A stretch of 64,000 nt of DNA from Chryseobacterium takakiae (GTDB lineage: Bacteria > Bacteroidota > Bacteroidia > Flavobacteriales > Weeksellaceae). Location of the stretch: the NCBI RefSeq assembly GCF_900129385.1, contig NZ_FQVO01000016.1, forward strand, positions 18,518 through 82,517. The letters are read 5' to 3'. The translations under genes and the position numbers were made by a program. This document shows positions 14,544 to 24,252 of this stretch, piece after piece. Numbering within the stretch: position 1 is the first letter of the stretch; each line of letters opens with the position of its first letter. A model generated the notes under the pieces. That model had not been told where the DNA came from. It ran no database searches and saw only the letters and a program-made list of their open reading frames with translations.

Positions 14544-17500
14544 GTGTTAGATAACATTATAAAATTCAGTATCAAGAACAAGCTTGTCGTTGGTATAATG
14601 ACCTTGTTGCTCATTATTTGGGGAGTGTGGAGCGCCACAAAATTACCCATTGATGCCGTACCCGATATTACTAATAATCAGGTACAAATAATTACGGTTT
14701 GTCCCACATTGGCGGGGCAAGAAGTAGAACAATTAGTAACTTTTCCTATTGAACAAAGTATTGCCAATATTCCAGATTTAGAAGAAACACGGAGCATTTC
14801 GAGGTTTGGTTTGTCGGTAATTACGGTTGTATTTAAAGACAATGTAGATATTTATTTTGCCCGGCAATTAATCAATGAAAAATTAAAAGAAGCCGAAGAG
14901 AAAATCCCGAAAGGAATTGGTACGCCGGAACTGGCTCCCGTAAGTACAGGTTTGGGCGAAGTGTATCAATACATCATCCATCCCAAAAAAGGAAGCGAGA
15001 AAAAATACGATGCCAAAGAATTGCGCACAATGCAGGATTGGATTGTAGCCCGACAATTGTACGGAACACCAGGAATTGCCGAAGTCAATAGCTTCGGTGG
15101 CAAGCTGAAACAATATGAAGTAGCCGTGAACCCGAACCGCCTTAGAGCAATGGGTGTAAGTGTTACTGATATTTTTACGGCATTAGAAAAAAACAATCAA
15201 AATACAGGCGGTGCCTACATTGATAAAAAACCAAATGCTTATTTCATTCGTGGAATTGGCTTGGTTACTTCTTTAGATGATGTAAAAAATATCAGTGTAA
15301 AAAATGACGGTGGCAGTATTCCTATTTTTATTAAAGATGTAGCCGATGTAAGATTTGGAAGTGCGGTAAGATATGGCGCAATGACTTATAACGGCGAAGT
15401 AGATGCAGTGGGCGGTGTGGTAATGATGCTGAAAGGCGAAAACAGTAACGAGGTTGTCAATCGTATCAAAGAAAAACTACCCGTTATTCAAAAATCTTTA
15501 CCCGATGATATTATCATTGAACCTTATTTAGACCGCACCGATTTAGTAGGCAGAGCAATGAGTACCGTAGAAAAAAACCTGATAGAGGGTGCATTGATTG
15601 TCATCTTTGTATTGGTTATTTTCTTGGGAAATTTCAGAGCGGGATTGATTGTCGCTTCCGCTATTCCTTTAGCGATGCTATTTGCTTTAGCCTTGATGAA
15701 TGTCTTTGGCGTGAGTGCCAATTTAATGAGTTTGGGTGCGATAGATTTTGGTTTAATTGTAGATGGTGCGGTAATTATTGTAGAAGCCACTTTGCATCAT
15801 TTGGGTTTAAGAAAATCTAAGCAAAAACTTACACAATTGGAAATGGATAACGAAGTTTTTACATCCGCTTCTAAAATCCGTAGCAGTGCAGCTTTTGGCG
15901 AAATCATTATCTTAATCGTTTACATTCCTATCTTGACGTTGGTAGGTGTTGAAGGAAAAATGTTCCGTCCTATGGCGCAAACAGTAGGTTTTGCAATATT
16001 TGGCGCATTGATTTTATCCCTTACTTATATTCCGATGATGTGTGCTTTGTTTTTATCTAAAAAGCCGATGCACAAAGAAACCATTTCAGATAAAATGATG
16101 AATTGGTTGCAAAAAATGTATCAGCCTTTATTAGAAAAAGCCATCAAAATAAAATATTGGTTAGTGGGCATAACCGTTGCTGTATTTGCTTTTACACTAT
16201 TTCTATTTGGCAGAATGGGTGGCGAATTTATACCACAATTGCAGGAAGGCGATTTTGCCTTTCACTGCATTTTACCACAAGGAAGTTCATTAAGCCAAAG
16301 TATCGAAACATCAATGCAAGCTTCAAGAATTATTAAAGAATTTGATGAAGTAAAAATGGTGGTCGGTAAAACAGGAGCAGCAGAAGTACCCACCGACCCA
16401 ATGCCACCCGAGGCAACCGATATGATGATTTTGCTGAAACCTCAAAGCGAATGGAAAAGTGGCAGAACTTACGATGAATTAGCAGATGCCATTAATGAAA
16501 AATTAGAAGCAATACCTGGAGTATTTTTTGAAAAAAACCAACCGATACAAATGCGTTTCAATGAATTGATGACAGGCATTCGACAAGATGTGGCAGTAAA
16601 AATATTCGGAGAAAATTTAGATACATTGGCGTTGAATGCCGATAAAGTAAGCAAAGTTATTCAAACCGTAGAAGGTGCTACAGCTCCACAAGTAGAACGT
16701 GTAAGCGGATTACCACAAATTAATGTAGAATATGACCGTACTCGTTTAGCCAATTACGGCATTAATGTAGAAGACGTAAACAACGTTGTAAGTACCGCCT
16801 TTGCAGGGAAAAGTGCAGGTGTGGTTTTCGAAAATGAAAGAAGATTTGATTTGGTGGTTCGGTTAGATAGTATTCACAGAAGCAGTATTGAAGATGTAAA
16901 TAATTTAATGATACCAACTTCCACAGGCAATCAAATTCCGTTATCACAAGTTGCTACGATTGATTATAAATTAGGTCCGGCGCAAATAAGTCGTGAAGCA
17001 GGAAAAAGAAGAATTGTAATCGGGTTCAACGTTGCAGGCAGAGATGTGCAAAGTGTGGTTGAAGAAATTCAACAAAAATTAAATGCACAGGTAAAATTAC
17101 CACCAGGTTATTATTTCACTTACGGCGGTCAGTTTGAAAATCTGAAAGAAGCCAGCAATAGATTAATGATAGCCGTTCCTATTTCCTTGTTATTAATTTT
17201 TGTGTTGCTCTATTTCACGTTCCGTTCCTTTAAGCAAGCAGGTTTAATATTTACCGCAATTCCGATGAGCGCCATTGGTGGCGTATTGGCTTTAATGCTT
17301 CGTGGAATGCCTTTCAGCATCAGTGCAGGAATTGGTTTTATCGCCTTGTTTGGTGTAGCCGTTCTTAACGGAATTGTATTGATAGGCACTTTCAACCAAT
17401 TGGAAAAAGAAGGAATAAAAGATGTTTTCAAACGAGTAATCGAAGGAACAAAAATAAGACTTCGACCTGTATTGATGACGGCAACCGTTGCGAGCTTAGG

Positions 17501-18911
17501 ATTTTTACCGATGGCACTAAGTAGCAGTGCAGGTGCAGAAGTTCAAAAACCTTTAGCAACCGTAGTAATCGGTGGTTTGGTTACGGCAACTTTCCTTACG
17601 CTGTTCGTTCTGCCTTTACTCTACATCATTTTCAATTCAAAAATTAATTTAAAAAGAAAACCCAAAGTGAAACCTATTGCAACTATCATTGTATTGCTTC
17701 TGTCATTAACAGGCTTTACAGCAAATGCACAAACACAGCATTTATCAAGTGTTGATGATGCGATAAATATTGCGCTTCAAAATAATCAAGCCATTAAAGC
17801 TTCAGATTTAGAAATTGATGCCAGCAAAGCGTTGAAAAAAACAGCCGGAGAATTACCTAAGTTGGATATTAATGCACAGTTGGGACAATACAACAGCACC
17901 AAATTCGACCAGTCTTTTCAGGTGTCACAAACCATTCCTTTTCCGTCATTATTCGGAGCAAAAAAGGAGTTGATTAATGCTGAAATTAAAGGTAAAGAAT
18001 TGCAGAAGAACTTGAGTGTTTTAGAATTAAAAAACCAAGTACGTACTTATTATTATCAAATTTTGTACTTGCAACACAATCAAAAACAACTACAGGAATT
18101 AGACAGTTTGTACAACAATTTCATAGGCATTGCAAAGCTTCGTTACAAAACGGGCGATACCAAAAAAGTGGACATCAGTACGGCAGAAGCCAAGAAAGGC
18201 GAAATCAATTTGTTATTAAAACAAAATGAAGTTTTCTTAAATAATGCCGTTGCCAATCTGAAAACATTGATGAATACGAAAGAAGATTTTACCATATCAG
18301 GAAATGGAAATTTTCAGCCTTTACAAATTTCAAATTTGTTGGATAATGATGCAGTAGCCAATCATCCTGCTATTCAATCTTTGTATGAGGAAGCAGTTAT
18401 TGCGGAAAAAACCAAAAAAGTAGAACGGGCACAAGGTTTACCCGATTTTACGATTGGGTATGTCAATCAGTCTTTAATTGGTTTTCAAAATGTGAATGGA
18501 GCTGAGAAGTTTTTCAATGGCGGAAACCGGTTTAATTCTGTAAACATCGGCATTGCAATTCCCATTACTTACGGTGCTACCAAAGCCAGAATAAAATCTT
18601 TGGATTATAGAAAGCAAGCAGCCGAAGCCAATGCACAACAGCAACAGAGAACGTTGGCAACGCAAATGCAAAATGCTTTGTTGCAATACCAGCAGGATAT
18701 GAAGCAGTTCAATTATTTTCAGCAAGAAGCTTTGCCTAATGCTAAAGAAATTGTTTCAGCAGCACAATTAGGTTACAAAACAGGCGACATCGGTTATGTA
18801 GAATATCTTTTTGCCTTGCAAACCGCAACCGATATTCAGTTGAATTACCTCAAAAGTATTCAGCAGGTCAACCAATCTGTAATCAATATTTATTCATTCA
18901 TCAATCAATAA
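14544..18911 (+). CDS. czcA: CzcA-type heavy-metal RND pump fused to a TolC-like outer-membrane factor
   Basis: This 1455-residue protein starts with GTG (MLDNIIKFSIKNKL). Residues 1 to about 1045 form a complete RND pump with two six-helix bundles and periplasmic loops. DFGLIVDGAVIIVEA (D401 and D407) is the proton-relay signature of the Zn/Co/Cd (HME1) class rather than the CusA class. From about 1048 a second hydrophobic stretch ends with TANAQ (1059-1063), like a signal-peptidase site, and then a TolC/CzcC domain runs to the end. Inner- and outer-membrane parts in one chain probably need cleavage at that internal signal. Such fusions are known in Bacteroidota. czcB follows after 6 nt. Confidence 0.92.
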   Translation: MLDNIIKFSIKNKLVVGIMTLLLIIWGVWSATKLPIDAVPDITNNQVQIITVCPTLAGQEVEQLVTFPIEQSIANIPDLEETRSISRFGLSVITVVFKDNVDIYFARQLINEKLKEAEEKIPKGIGTPELAPVSTGLGEVYQYIIHPKKGSEKKYDAKELRTMQDWIVARQLYGTPGIAEVNSFGGKLKQYEVAVNPNRLRAMGVSVTDIFTALEKNNQNTGGAYIDKKPNAYFIRGIGLVTSLDDVKNISVKNDGGSIPIFIKDVADVRFGSAVRYGAMTYNGEVDAVGGVVMMLKGENSNEVVNRIKEKLPVIQKSLPDDIIIEPYLDRTDLVGRAMSTVEKNLIEGALIVIFVLVIFLGNFRAGLIVASAIPLAMLFALALMNVFGVSANLMSLGAIDFGLIVDGAVIIVEATLHHLGLRKSKQKLTQLEMDNEVFTSASKIRSSAAFGEIIILIVYIPILTLVGVEGKMFRPMAQTVGFAIFGALILSLTYIPMMCALFLSKKPMHKETISDKMMNWLQKMYQPLLEKAIKIKYWLVGITVAVFAFTLFLFGRMGGEFIPQLQEGDFAFHCILPQGSSLSQSIETSMQASRIIKEFDEVKMVVGKTGAAEVPTDPMPPEATDMMILLKPQSEWKSGRTYDELADAINEKLEAIPGVFFEKNQPIQMRFNELMTGIRQDVAVKIFGENLDTLALNADKVSKVIQTVEGATAPQVERVSGLPQINVEYDRTRLANYGINVEDVNNVVSTAFAGKSAGVVFENERRFDLVVRLDSIHRSSIEDVNNLMIPTSTGNQIPLSQVATIDYKLGPAQISREAGKRRIVIGFNVAGRDVQSVVEEIQQKLNAQVKLPPGYYFTYGGQFENLKEASNRLMIAVPISLLLIFVLLYFTFRSFKQAGLIFTAIPMSAIGGVLALMLRGMPFSISAGIGFIALFGVAVLNGIVLIGTFNQLEKEGIKDVFKRVIEGTKIRLRPVLMTATVASLGFLPMALSSSAGAEVQKPLATVVIGGLVTATFLTLFVLPLLYIIFNSKINLKRKPKVKPIATIIVLLLSLTGFTANAQTQHLSSVDDAINIALQNNQAIKASDLEIDASKALKKTAGELPKLDINAQLGQYNSTKFDQSFQVSQTIPFPSLFGAKKELINAEIKGKELQKNLSVLELKNQVRTYYYQILYLQHNQKQLQELDSLYNNFIGIAKLRYKTGDTKKVDISTAEAKKGEINLLLKQNEVFLNNAVANLKTLMNTKEDFTISGNGNFQPLQISNLLDNDAVANHPAIQSLYEEAVIAEKTKKVERAQGLPDFTIGYVNQSLIGFQNVNGAEKFFNGGNRFNSVNIGIAIPITYGATKARIKSLDYRKQAAEANAQQQQRTLATQMQNALLQYQQDMKQFNYFQQEALPNAKEIVSAAQLGYKTGDIGYVEYLFALQTATDIQLNYLKSIQQVNQSVINIYSFINQ

Positions 18912-18917
18912 GTACAA

Positions 18918-20210
18918 ATGAAATTCAATATAAAAAAAATCACGTTGATGACAGCCATAGCTGTTTTACTATTTGCTTTTTCTGCCTGTAAAAATGATAA
19001 GAAAGCAGAAGATAAATCTGCCGAAACCAAAACTGCAGGAAAAGAAGAAGCACCACACGAGGAAGAAACGCCAACCATTGCCACACTTACCGAAGAACAA
19101 ATAAAAACGGTAGGCATACAATTAGGCACCATTGAACACAAGGAATTAACAGCAACCATCAAAGCAAACGGAAATCTGAAAGTTCCCAATAACAATAAAG
19201 CCAACGCCACTTCTTTGTATGGCGGTGTGATAAGAACACTGAAAGTTCAAATTGGAGATTATGTAAGAAAAGGTCAGGTTATTGCAACCATTGCCAATCC
19301 GCAGTTCATCCAATTGCAGGAAGAATATTTGAGTACAGCAAGCAGAATTACGTTTGCAGAACAGGAATTAGCAAGGCAAAAAGAACTGAATGAAGGCAAT
19401 GCAGGTGCAAAGAAAAATCTGCAAAGTGCTACTGCCGAATTAAGCAGTTTAAGAACCCGCAGAGCTTCCTTGCAACAGCAGATACAATTAATGGGCATCA
19501 ATCCAGGTTCGGTATCAAACGGAAATTTAAAATCCGCATTGGTCGTAACCAGTCCGCTGAATGGTACGGTTAGCAACGTTTTTGCCAAAATTGGAAGTTA
19601 TGTAGATGTTTCTTCGCCGGTTATCGAAATTGTAGATAACAGTTCATTGCATTTAGATTTACAGGTGTTTGAAAAAGATTTACCACAGGTAAAAGTTGGA
19701 CAAACTATTCATTTTACTTTAACCAATAATCCTACTGCTGAGTATGATGCTACAGTTTTCAGCATTGGTTCATCCTTTGAAAACGAGAGCAAAACCATCG
19801 CCGTTCATTGTCGTGTAAATGGTAATAAAAGTGGTTTAATTGATGGAATGAATATCACAGGAATTGTAAGCCTTAATAATGTAACAACGCCTGCTGTACC
19901 AACTGATGCGATTGTAAATGCCGATGGCAAATACTACATTTTTGTACAAACCAATAAAGAAGCAGAAGCCCATCACGAAGAAGGCGAAAAAGAAGGCGAC
20001 CACAAAGAGGGCGAAGAAAAAGACCATAAAGAAGATAAAACTGCTAAGAATTTTGAAAAGGTAGAAGTGCTGAAAGGCGTATCTGATATGGGTTATACAC
20101 AAATTACTGCATTAAAGGAAATTCCACAGGGTGCAAAAATCGTAACTAAGAATGCTTTTTTCGTTATGGCTAAAATCGTTAATGCAGGAGAAGGAGAACA
20201 CGGACACTAA
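18918..20210 (+). CDS. czcB: CzcB-type periplasmic adaptor lipoprotein
   Basis: This 430-residue protein has a lipoprotein signal (LLFAFSAC, lipid cysteine near residue 24) and a barrel-sandwich/hairpin/beta-barrel membrane-fusion core (IRTLKVQIGDYVRKGQVIA ... SPLNGTVSNVFAKIGSYVD). A His/Glu/Lys-rich insert lies near residues 355-375 (HHEEGEKEGDHKEGEEKDHK). It links the RND pump to the TolC-like part, and the His-rich insert would bind Zn, Cd or Co in the periplasm. It is the second gene of the efflux operon; the methyltransferase-like gene follows after 14 nt. Confidence 0.92.
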   Translation: MKFNIKKITLMTAIAVLLFAFSACKNDKKAEDKSAETKTAGKEEAPHEEETPTIATLTEEQIKTVGIQLGTIEHKELTATIKANGNLKVPNNNKANATSLYGGVIRTLKVQIGDYVRKGQVIATIANPQFIQLQEEYLSTASRITFAEQELARQKELNEGNAGAKKNLQSATAELSSLRTRRASLQQQIQLMGINPGSVSNGNLKSALVVTSPLNGTVSNVFAKIGSYVDVSSPVIEIVDNSSLHLDLQVFEKDLPQVKVGQTIHFTLTNNPTAEYDATVFSIGSSFENESKTIAVHCRVNGNKSGLIDGMNITGIVSLNNVTTPAVPTDAIVNADGKYYIFVQTNKEAEAHHEEGEKEGDHKEGEEKDHKEDKTAKNFEKVEVLKGVSDMGYTQITALKEIPQGAKIVTKNAFFVMAKIVNAGEGEHGH

Positions 20211-20224
20211 AAATTGTATAAATT

Positions 20225-20824
20225 ATGAATGATTTTCTAAGATATTACCTGCCCATTTTCTATGCTCTTGTATTGCTTTTTGCATTTGTAATACCCTCAT
20301 ACCGTACATACAAAAGCACGGGTATTAACCCAATTACTTTTGGAAAAGAACCCAATGCACATAACTATATTAGCAATGTGATGAAAGTATTGTTAGCCGC
20401 ATTGTTTGTTGTAATACTAATGTACAGCTTTGGGAATATTTATCAATTTACTATCCCTATACCTTATTTACAAAATCTAAATATTCATTTTGTCGGACTA
20501 ATTCTAATCCACATTTCTTTAATATGGATAATCATTGCGCAAGTGCAAATGAGCAATAGTTGGCGCATTGGTATTGATGAGCAAAACAAAACGGATTTAG
20601 TAACCAAAGGGCTGTTTTCTATTAGCAGAAATCCTATTTTTTTGGGAATGATTATTTGTGTGGCAGGATTATTTCTTGTCATTCCCAATGCCGTTTCCTT
20701 TTGCATTTTGCTTACTACCTATATTGTTATACACATACAAATAAGGTTAGAAGAAGAATTTCTGAAAAAGCAACACGGTGAGCAATACAAATCCTATCAA
20801 TCTAAAACAAGAAGATTATTATGA
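20225..20824 (+). CDS. Isoprenylcysteine carboxyl methyltransferase-family membrane protein
   Basis: This 199-residue protein has about five membrane helices. The C-terminal signature SRNPIFLGMIICVAG and later RLEEEFLKKQHGEQYKSYQ are typical of the ICMT/PEMT methyltransferase fold, in which they form the SAM and substrate sites. Members are frequent in CzcCBA-like operons but their substrate is unknown; lipid or protein thiol/carboxyl methylation is only family-level expectation. Its stop overlaps the following ATPase start (ATGA), so it belongs to the same operon. Confidence 0.82.
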   Translation: MNDFLRYYLPIFYALVLLFAFVIPSYRTYKSTGINPITFGKEPNAHNYISNVMKVLLAALFVVILMYSFGNIYQFTIPIPYLQNLNIHFVGLILIHISLIWIIIAQVQMSNSWRIGIDEQNKTDLVTKGLFSISRNPIFLGMIICVAGLFLVIPNAVSFCILLTTYIVIHIQIRLEEEFLKKQHGEQYKSYQSKTRRLL

Positions 20825-22953
20825 GTACAGAACATAAACATATCTACGATGCCCACGGCAAGCAAATTTGCTGTTCGCCGCAGGAAGCAAAAATAAATGA
20901 AAAAGCCGATGAAAAATTGGTGCAGCAGGAAGGTGCCAAAGCCTTACCCGTTATTGAAGAAAAAACAAGAGAGCGCCACTTCAAAGGCGATGGTCATTTT
21001 CACGGTACAAGGTTCAAAGAAGAATTAGACCACGACCACAGCAACGAACATTCAGACGATGATGGACACGACCATAGCCACGATGAAAATAAGTCCACCC
21101 TTCAAATGTTCTTGCCTGCAATCATTTCATTCGTGCTATTGATGATTGCTATTGCTTTTGATAATTGGCTACCGCAATCCTGGTTTACAGGTTGGGTAAG
21201 AATTATTTGGTATGCAATAGCCTATTTACCTGTTGGATTTCCTGTAATTAAAGAAGCATTTGAGAGCATCCGCAAAAGCGATGTATTTTCAGAGTTTTTA
21301 TTGATGAGCATTGCCACTATCGGAGCTTTCGCCATTGGCGAATATCCCGAAGGTGTTGCCGTTATGCTGTTTTACGCCGTTGGCGAAGTGTTCCAAACAT
21401 TAGCCGTAACAAGAGCCAAAGCCAACATTAAAACCCTGCTCGACCAAAGACCCGATGAAGTAACGATTTTAGAAAATAACCAACCTAAAACTGTAAAAGC
21501 AGCAACTGTAAGCATCGGCAATATCATTCAATTAAAACCCGGAGAGAAATTAGGATTAGATGGCGAATTATTATCCGAAACGGCAGCATTCAACACCGCA
21601 GCATTAACTGGCGAAAGCAAACCCGACACCAAAACCAAAGGCGAAACTGTTTTAGCAGGAATGATAAATTTAAACACAGTTGCACAGGTAAAAGTAACCA
21701 CGGCATATACCGATAGCAAGCTTTCAAAGATTTTGGAATTGGTTCAGAATGCTACTGCACAAAAAGCACCAACAGAGTTATTCATCAGAAAATTCGCAAA
21801 AATCTATACACCAATTGTTGTGTTATTAGCAGTGCTTATTACTGTTGTTCCTTACTTTTTTGTTGATAATTATTTGTTCAGTCAATGGTTATACAGAGCA
21901 TTAGTGTTTTTGGTTATTTCTTGTCCGTGTGCTTTGGTTATCAGTATTCCTTTAGGGTATTTTGGTGGAATTGGTGCCGCTTCAAAAAATGGGATTTTAT
22001 TCAAAGGAAGTAACTTTTTAGATGTGATTGCAGGTATTCAGAATGTTGTGATGGATAAAACCGGAACAATGACCGAAGGCGTTTTCAAAGTACAGGAAGT
22101 TAATTTGAAACCTGAATTAAATAAAGACGAAATTCTGAAATTGGTAAATGCCTTAGAAAGTCAAAGTACACATCCTGTTGCCACAGCCATTCATCAATAT
22201 GTAGGAGAAATTGACAATTCCCTAAAATTAGAAAACACAGAAGAAATAGCAGGTCACGGTTTAAAAGCCAACGTAAACGGAAAAGAATTATTGGTAGGTA
22301 ATTTCAAATTGATGGACAAGTTCAATATCAGTTATGATTTAGACCCAAGTACGATTGTTTACACTTTAATCGCCATTGCTTACGATGGAAAATTTGCAGG
22401 CTACATTACCATTGCCGACAGTATTAAAGAAGATGCACAGATTACAATTGACAAACTAAAAGAATTAGGCGTAAAAACTACAATGTTGAGCGGAGATAAA
22501 AGCACCGTGGTAAAATTTGTTGCCGATAAATTAGGAATTAATAATGCCTTTGGCGATTTATTGCCGGAAGACAAAGTAAATAAAGTAAAAGAAATCAAAG
22601 CCAAAAACGAAACCGTAGCATTTGTTGGCGATGGCGTGAATGATGCGCCTGTAGTAGCTTTGAGCGATGTAGGAATTGCAATGGGTGGTTTAGGAAGCGA
22701 TGCCACTATTGAAACTGCAGATGTTGTAATTCAGGATGATAAACCAAGTAAAATCCCAATGGCAATCAATATCGGAAAGCAAACCAAGAAAATAGTTTGG
22801 CAGAATATCATTTTAGCATTTGGTGTAAAAGCTGTCGTTCTCGTTTTAGGAGCAGGTGGTTTAGCCACAATGTGGGAAGCTGTTTTTGCAGATGTAGGTG
22901 TAGCATTATTGGCAATTTTGAATGCTGTAAGAATACAGAGGATGAAATTTTAG
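20821..22953 (+). CDS. zntA: Zn/Cd/Pb-exporting P1B-type ATPase
   Basis: This 710-residue protein has an N-terminal region rich in His and Asp (HDHSNEHSDDDGHDHSHD) and no complete HMA domain. The transmembrane metal site is CPC at residues 368-370 (SCPCALVIS), then the phosphorylation motif DKTGT, the HP motif (TQSTHPVATAI type) and GDGVNDAP. The last helix region reads FADVGVALLAILNAVRI, whose Asp is the mark of Zn/Cd/Pb (P1B-2) pumps. It moves metal to the periplasm, where CzcCBA can export it. It ends the main Zn/Cd/Co operon. Confidence 0.9.
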   Translation: MSTEHKHIYDAHGKQICCSPQEAKINEKADEKLVQQEGAKALPVIEEKTRERHFKGDGHFHGTRFKEELDHDHSNEHSDDDGHDHSHDENKSTLQMFLPAIISFVLLMIAIAFDNWLPQSWFTGWVRIIWYAIAYLPVGFPVIKEAFESIRKSDVFSEFLLMSIATIGAFAIGEYPEGVAVMLFYAVGEVFQTLAVTRAKANIKTLLDQRPDEVTILENNQPKTVKAATVSIGNIIQLKPGEKLGLDGELLSETAAFNTAALTGESKPDTKTKGETVLAGMINLNTVAQVKVTTAYTDSKLSKILELVQNATAQKAPTELFIRKFAKIYTPIVVLLAVLITVVPYFFVDNYLFSQWLYRALVFLVISCPCALVISIPLGYFGGIGAASKNGILFKGSNFLDVIAGIQNVVMDKTGTMTEGVFKVQEVNLKPELNKDEILKLVNALESQSTHPVATAIHQYVGEIDNSLKLENTEEIAGHGLKANVNGKELLVGNFKLMDKFNISYDLDPSTIVYTLIAIAYDGKFAGYITIADSIKEDAQITIDKLKELGVKTTMLSGDKSTVVKFVADKLGINNAFGDLLPEDKVNKVKEIKAKNETVAFVGDGVNDAPVVALSDVGIAMGGLGSDATIETADVVIQDDKPSKIPMAINIGKQTKKIVWQNIILAFGVKAVVLVLGAGGLATMWEAVFADVGVALLAILNAVRIQRMKF

Positions 22954-22988
22954 AATTAAGCTTATTCTAATAATGAATAAAACTAACA

Positions 22989-23186
22989 ATGCATAGGAAA
23001 GGCAAAAGTTATCAAAAAGTACCTCCGTACAAAAGATACAAAGCTTCTAAACCCTCAAATGGTAATTTGTTGAAGTCGAAAAAACCTTCGCTCTTTATGA
23101 TACTTTTTGGGATATTTTTAGCTGTGTGCCTTATTGCTTTGATATACATAAAAATTAGACACTATTATATCTATCACTATCACTAA
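22989..23186 (+). CDS. Small basic single-pass membrane protein, unknown
   Basis: This 65-residue ORF follows the P-type ATPase by 35 nt. About 35 basic residues come first (HRKGKSYQKVPPYKRYKASK), then one helix (LFMILFGIFLAVCLIALIYI) and a short His/Tyr-rich tail (RHYYIYHYH). I do not recognise it. The tail could face the periplasm and bind metal, but that is a guess. A terminator at 23230-23282 closes the unit, which supports it being the last gene of the operon. Confidence 0.5.
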   Translation: MHRKGKSYQKVPPYKRYKASKPSNGNLLKSKKPSLFMILFGIFLAVCLIALIYIKIRHYYIYHYH

Positions 23187-23229
23187 AAGTGGAATTATAA
23201 GTTATCAAGCAAAAACCAAAGTTTCAAAA

Positions 23230-23282
23230 GAGAAGCCTGAAAATGTAAATTCTTTTCAAATATTACAGTATTTAGGCTTCTC
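23230..23282 (+). terminator. Terminator of the Zn/Cd/Co efflux unit
   Basis: GAGAAGCCT (23230-23238) pairs with AGGCTTCTC (23274-23282) and the pairing continues imperfectly inward. A T-rich tract (ATTATTTTTTTT) follows. It separates the efflux operon from rteC. Confidence 0.65.
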
Positions 23283-23314
23283 AATTATTTTTTTTAATAG
23301 ATTTAAGATAAGGA

Positions 23315-24139
23315 ATGGACAAATTCTACAAAGAAACACTCTCTAAACTGGAATTAGAAATTAGCGAATTGGAGGTTGAAGTCGATTGCTCCTTACAACG
23401 TATTGAAGCTGCCATACACCTTATTCTCGAATGCCTTTCGGAATTAAAGGAATACGTTTTGAAAAAAGGATTTAAGAATACTAATGAAGAAATCCGCTTT
23501 TTCAAATATCAGAAACCTGTTATTGTTTCAAAGCTCATCTACTACAACGCCATTTATAAAATAGAAACGAGAAGACCGTATGGGAATAAGCGCATCAGGA
23601 AATATTTTATCAAAGAACTGAAAAAGCTAAAAAGGTTCTTTGATAACAACCTTGATTTTTATAAGTATTACCGAAGCACTAATTCTTTTGTGGATGAAAA
23701 AATATTTGTACGGGGAAAACACGATATAAGGCTATGGTTAGATACCTTTTATTTTGAGGCAGACCATACTTTTTCTACTTCGCACGATTATAAGGTTGCC
23801 AAGATAATTGCCAATGATCTGATACAGGTTTATTTGGAAGACAAGTTGAATAACCTTAATCTAAAAAAGACTTCAGAAAATTCGTTGAAATGGACGGCAA
23901 GCAAAACAGCACTGACGGAACTTATTTATGCACTATATTCCCAAAGTGTATTTAACAATGGGAATACAGACATAAAATTGATTGCTAAAGCATTTGAAGA
24001 TGCCTTTAATATTGAATTAGGTGATTTCTATCACACGTTTATGGAACTGAAAGCCCGCAAAATAAACCGAACGAAATTCCTTGACAATCTATGTGAAGCA
24101 CTGATAAAGAAAATGGACGAACAAGATGAAAAACAGTAA
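23315..24139 (+). CDS. rteC: RteC-domain regulator, copy 1
   Basis: This 274-residue, highly basic and helical protein carries the RteC core (FKYQKPVIVSKLIYYNAIYK, RRPYGNKR, YYRSTNSFVDEK and, near the C-terminus, WTASKTALTELIYALYSQ). In CTnDOT RteC activates excision genes by binding DNA upstream of them; that role is carried over by family. This copy and the one at 36908 are nearly the same sequence and flank the copper island in direct orientation. The third copy (51877-52722) is more divergent. No rteA/rteB two-component genes are in the window. Confidence 0.88.
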   Translation: MDKFYKETLSKLELEISELEVEVDCSLQRIEAAIHLILECLSELKEYVLKKGFKNTNEEIRFFKYQKPVIVSKLIYYNAIYKIETRRPYGNKRIRKYFIKELKKLKRFFDNNLDFYKYYRSTNSFVDEKIFVRGKHDIRLWLDTFYFEADHTFSTSHDYKVAKIIANDLIQVYLEDKLNNLNLKKTSENSLKWTASKTALTELIYALYSQSVFNNGNTDIKLIAKAFEDAFNIELGDFYHTFMELKARKINRTKFLDNLCEALIKKMDEQDEKQ

Positions 24140-24252
24140 GTATATATGTACACAGGCTTTATTCCTCTTGGCAAGAAGTCAGAGTAATTAAACTTAAATC
24201 GTAAATTTGTTTATTGCTTTTATATTAAATACAATGCAGGCAGTGAATAAAT

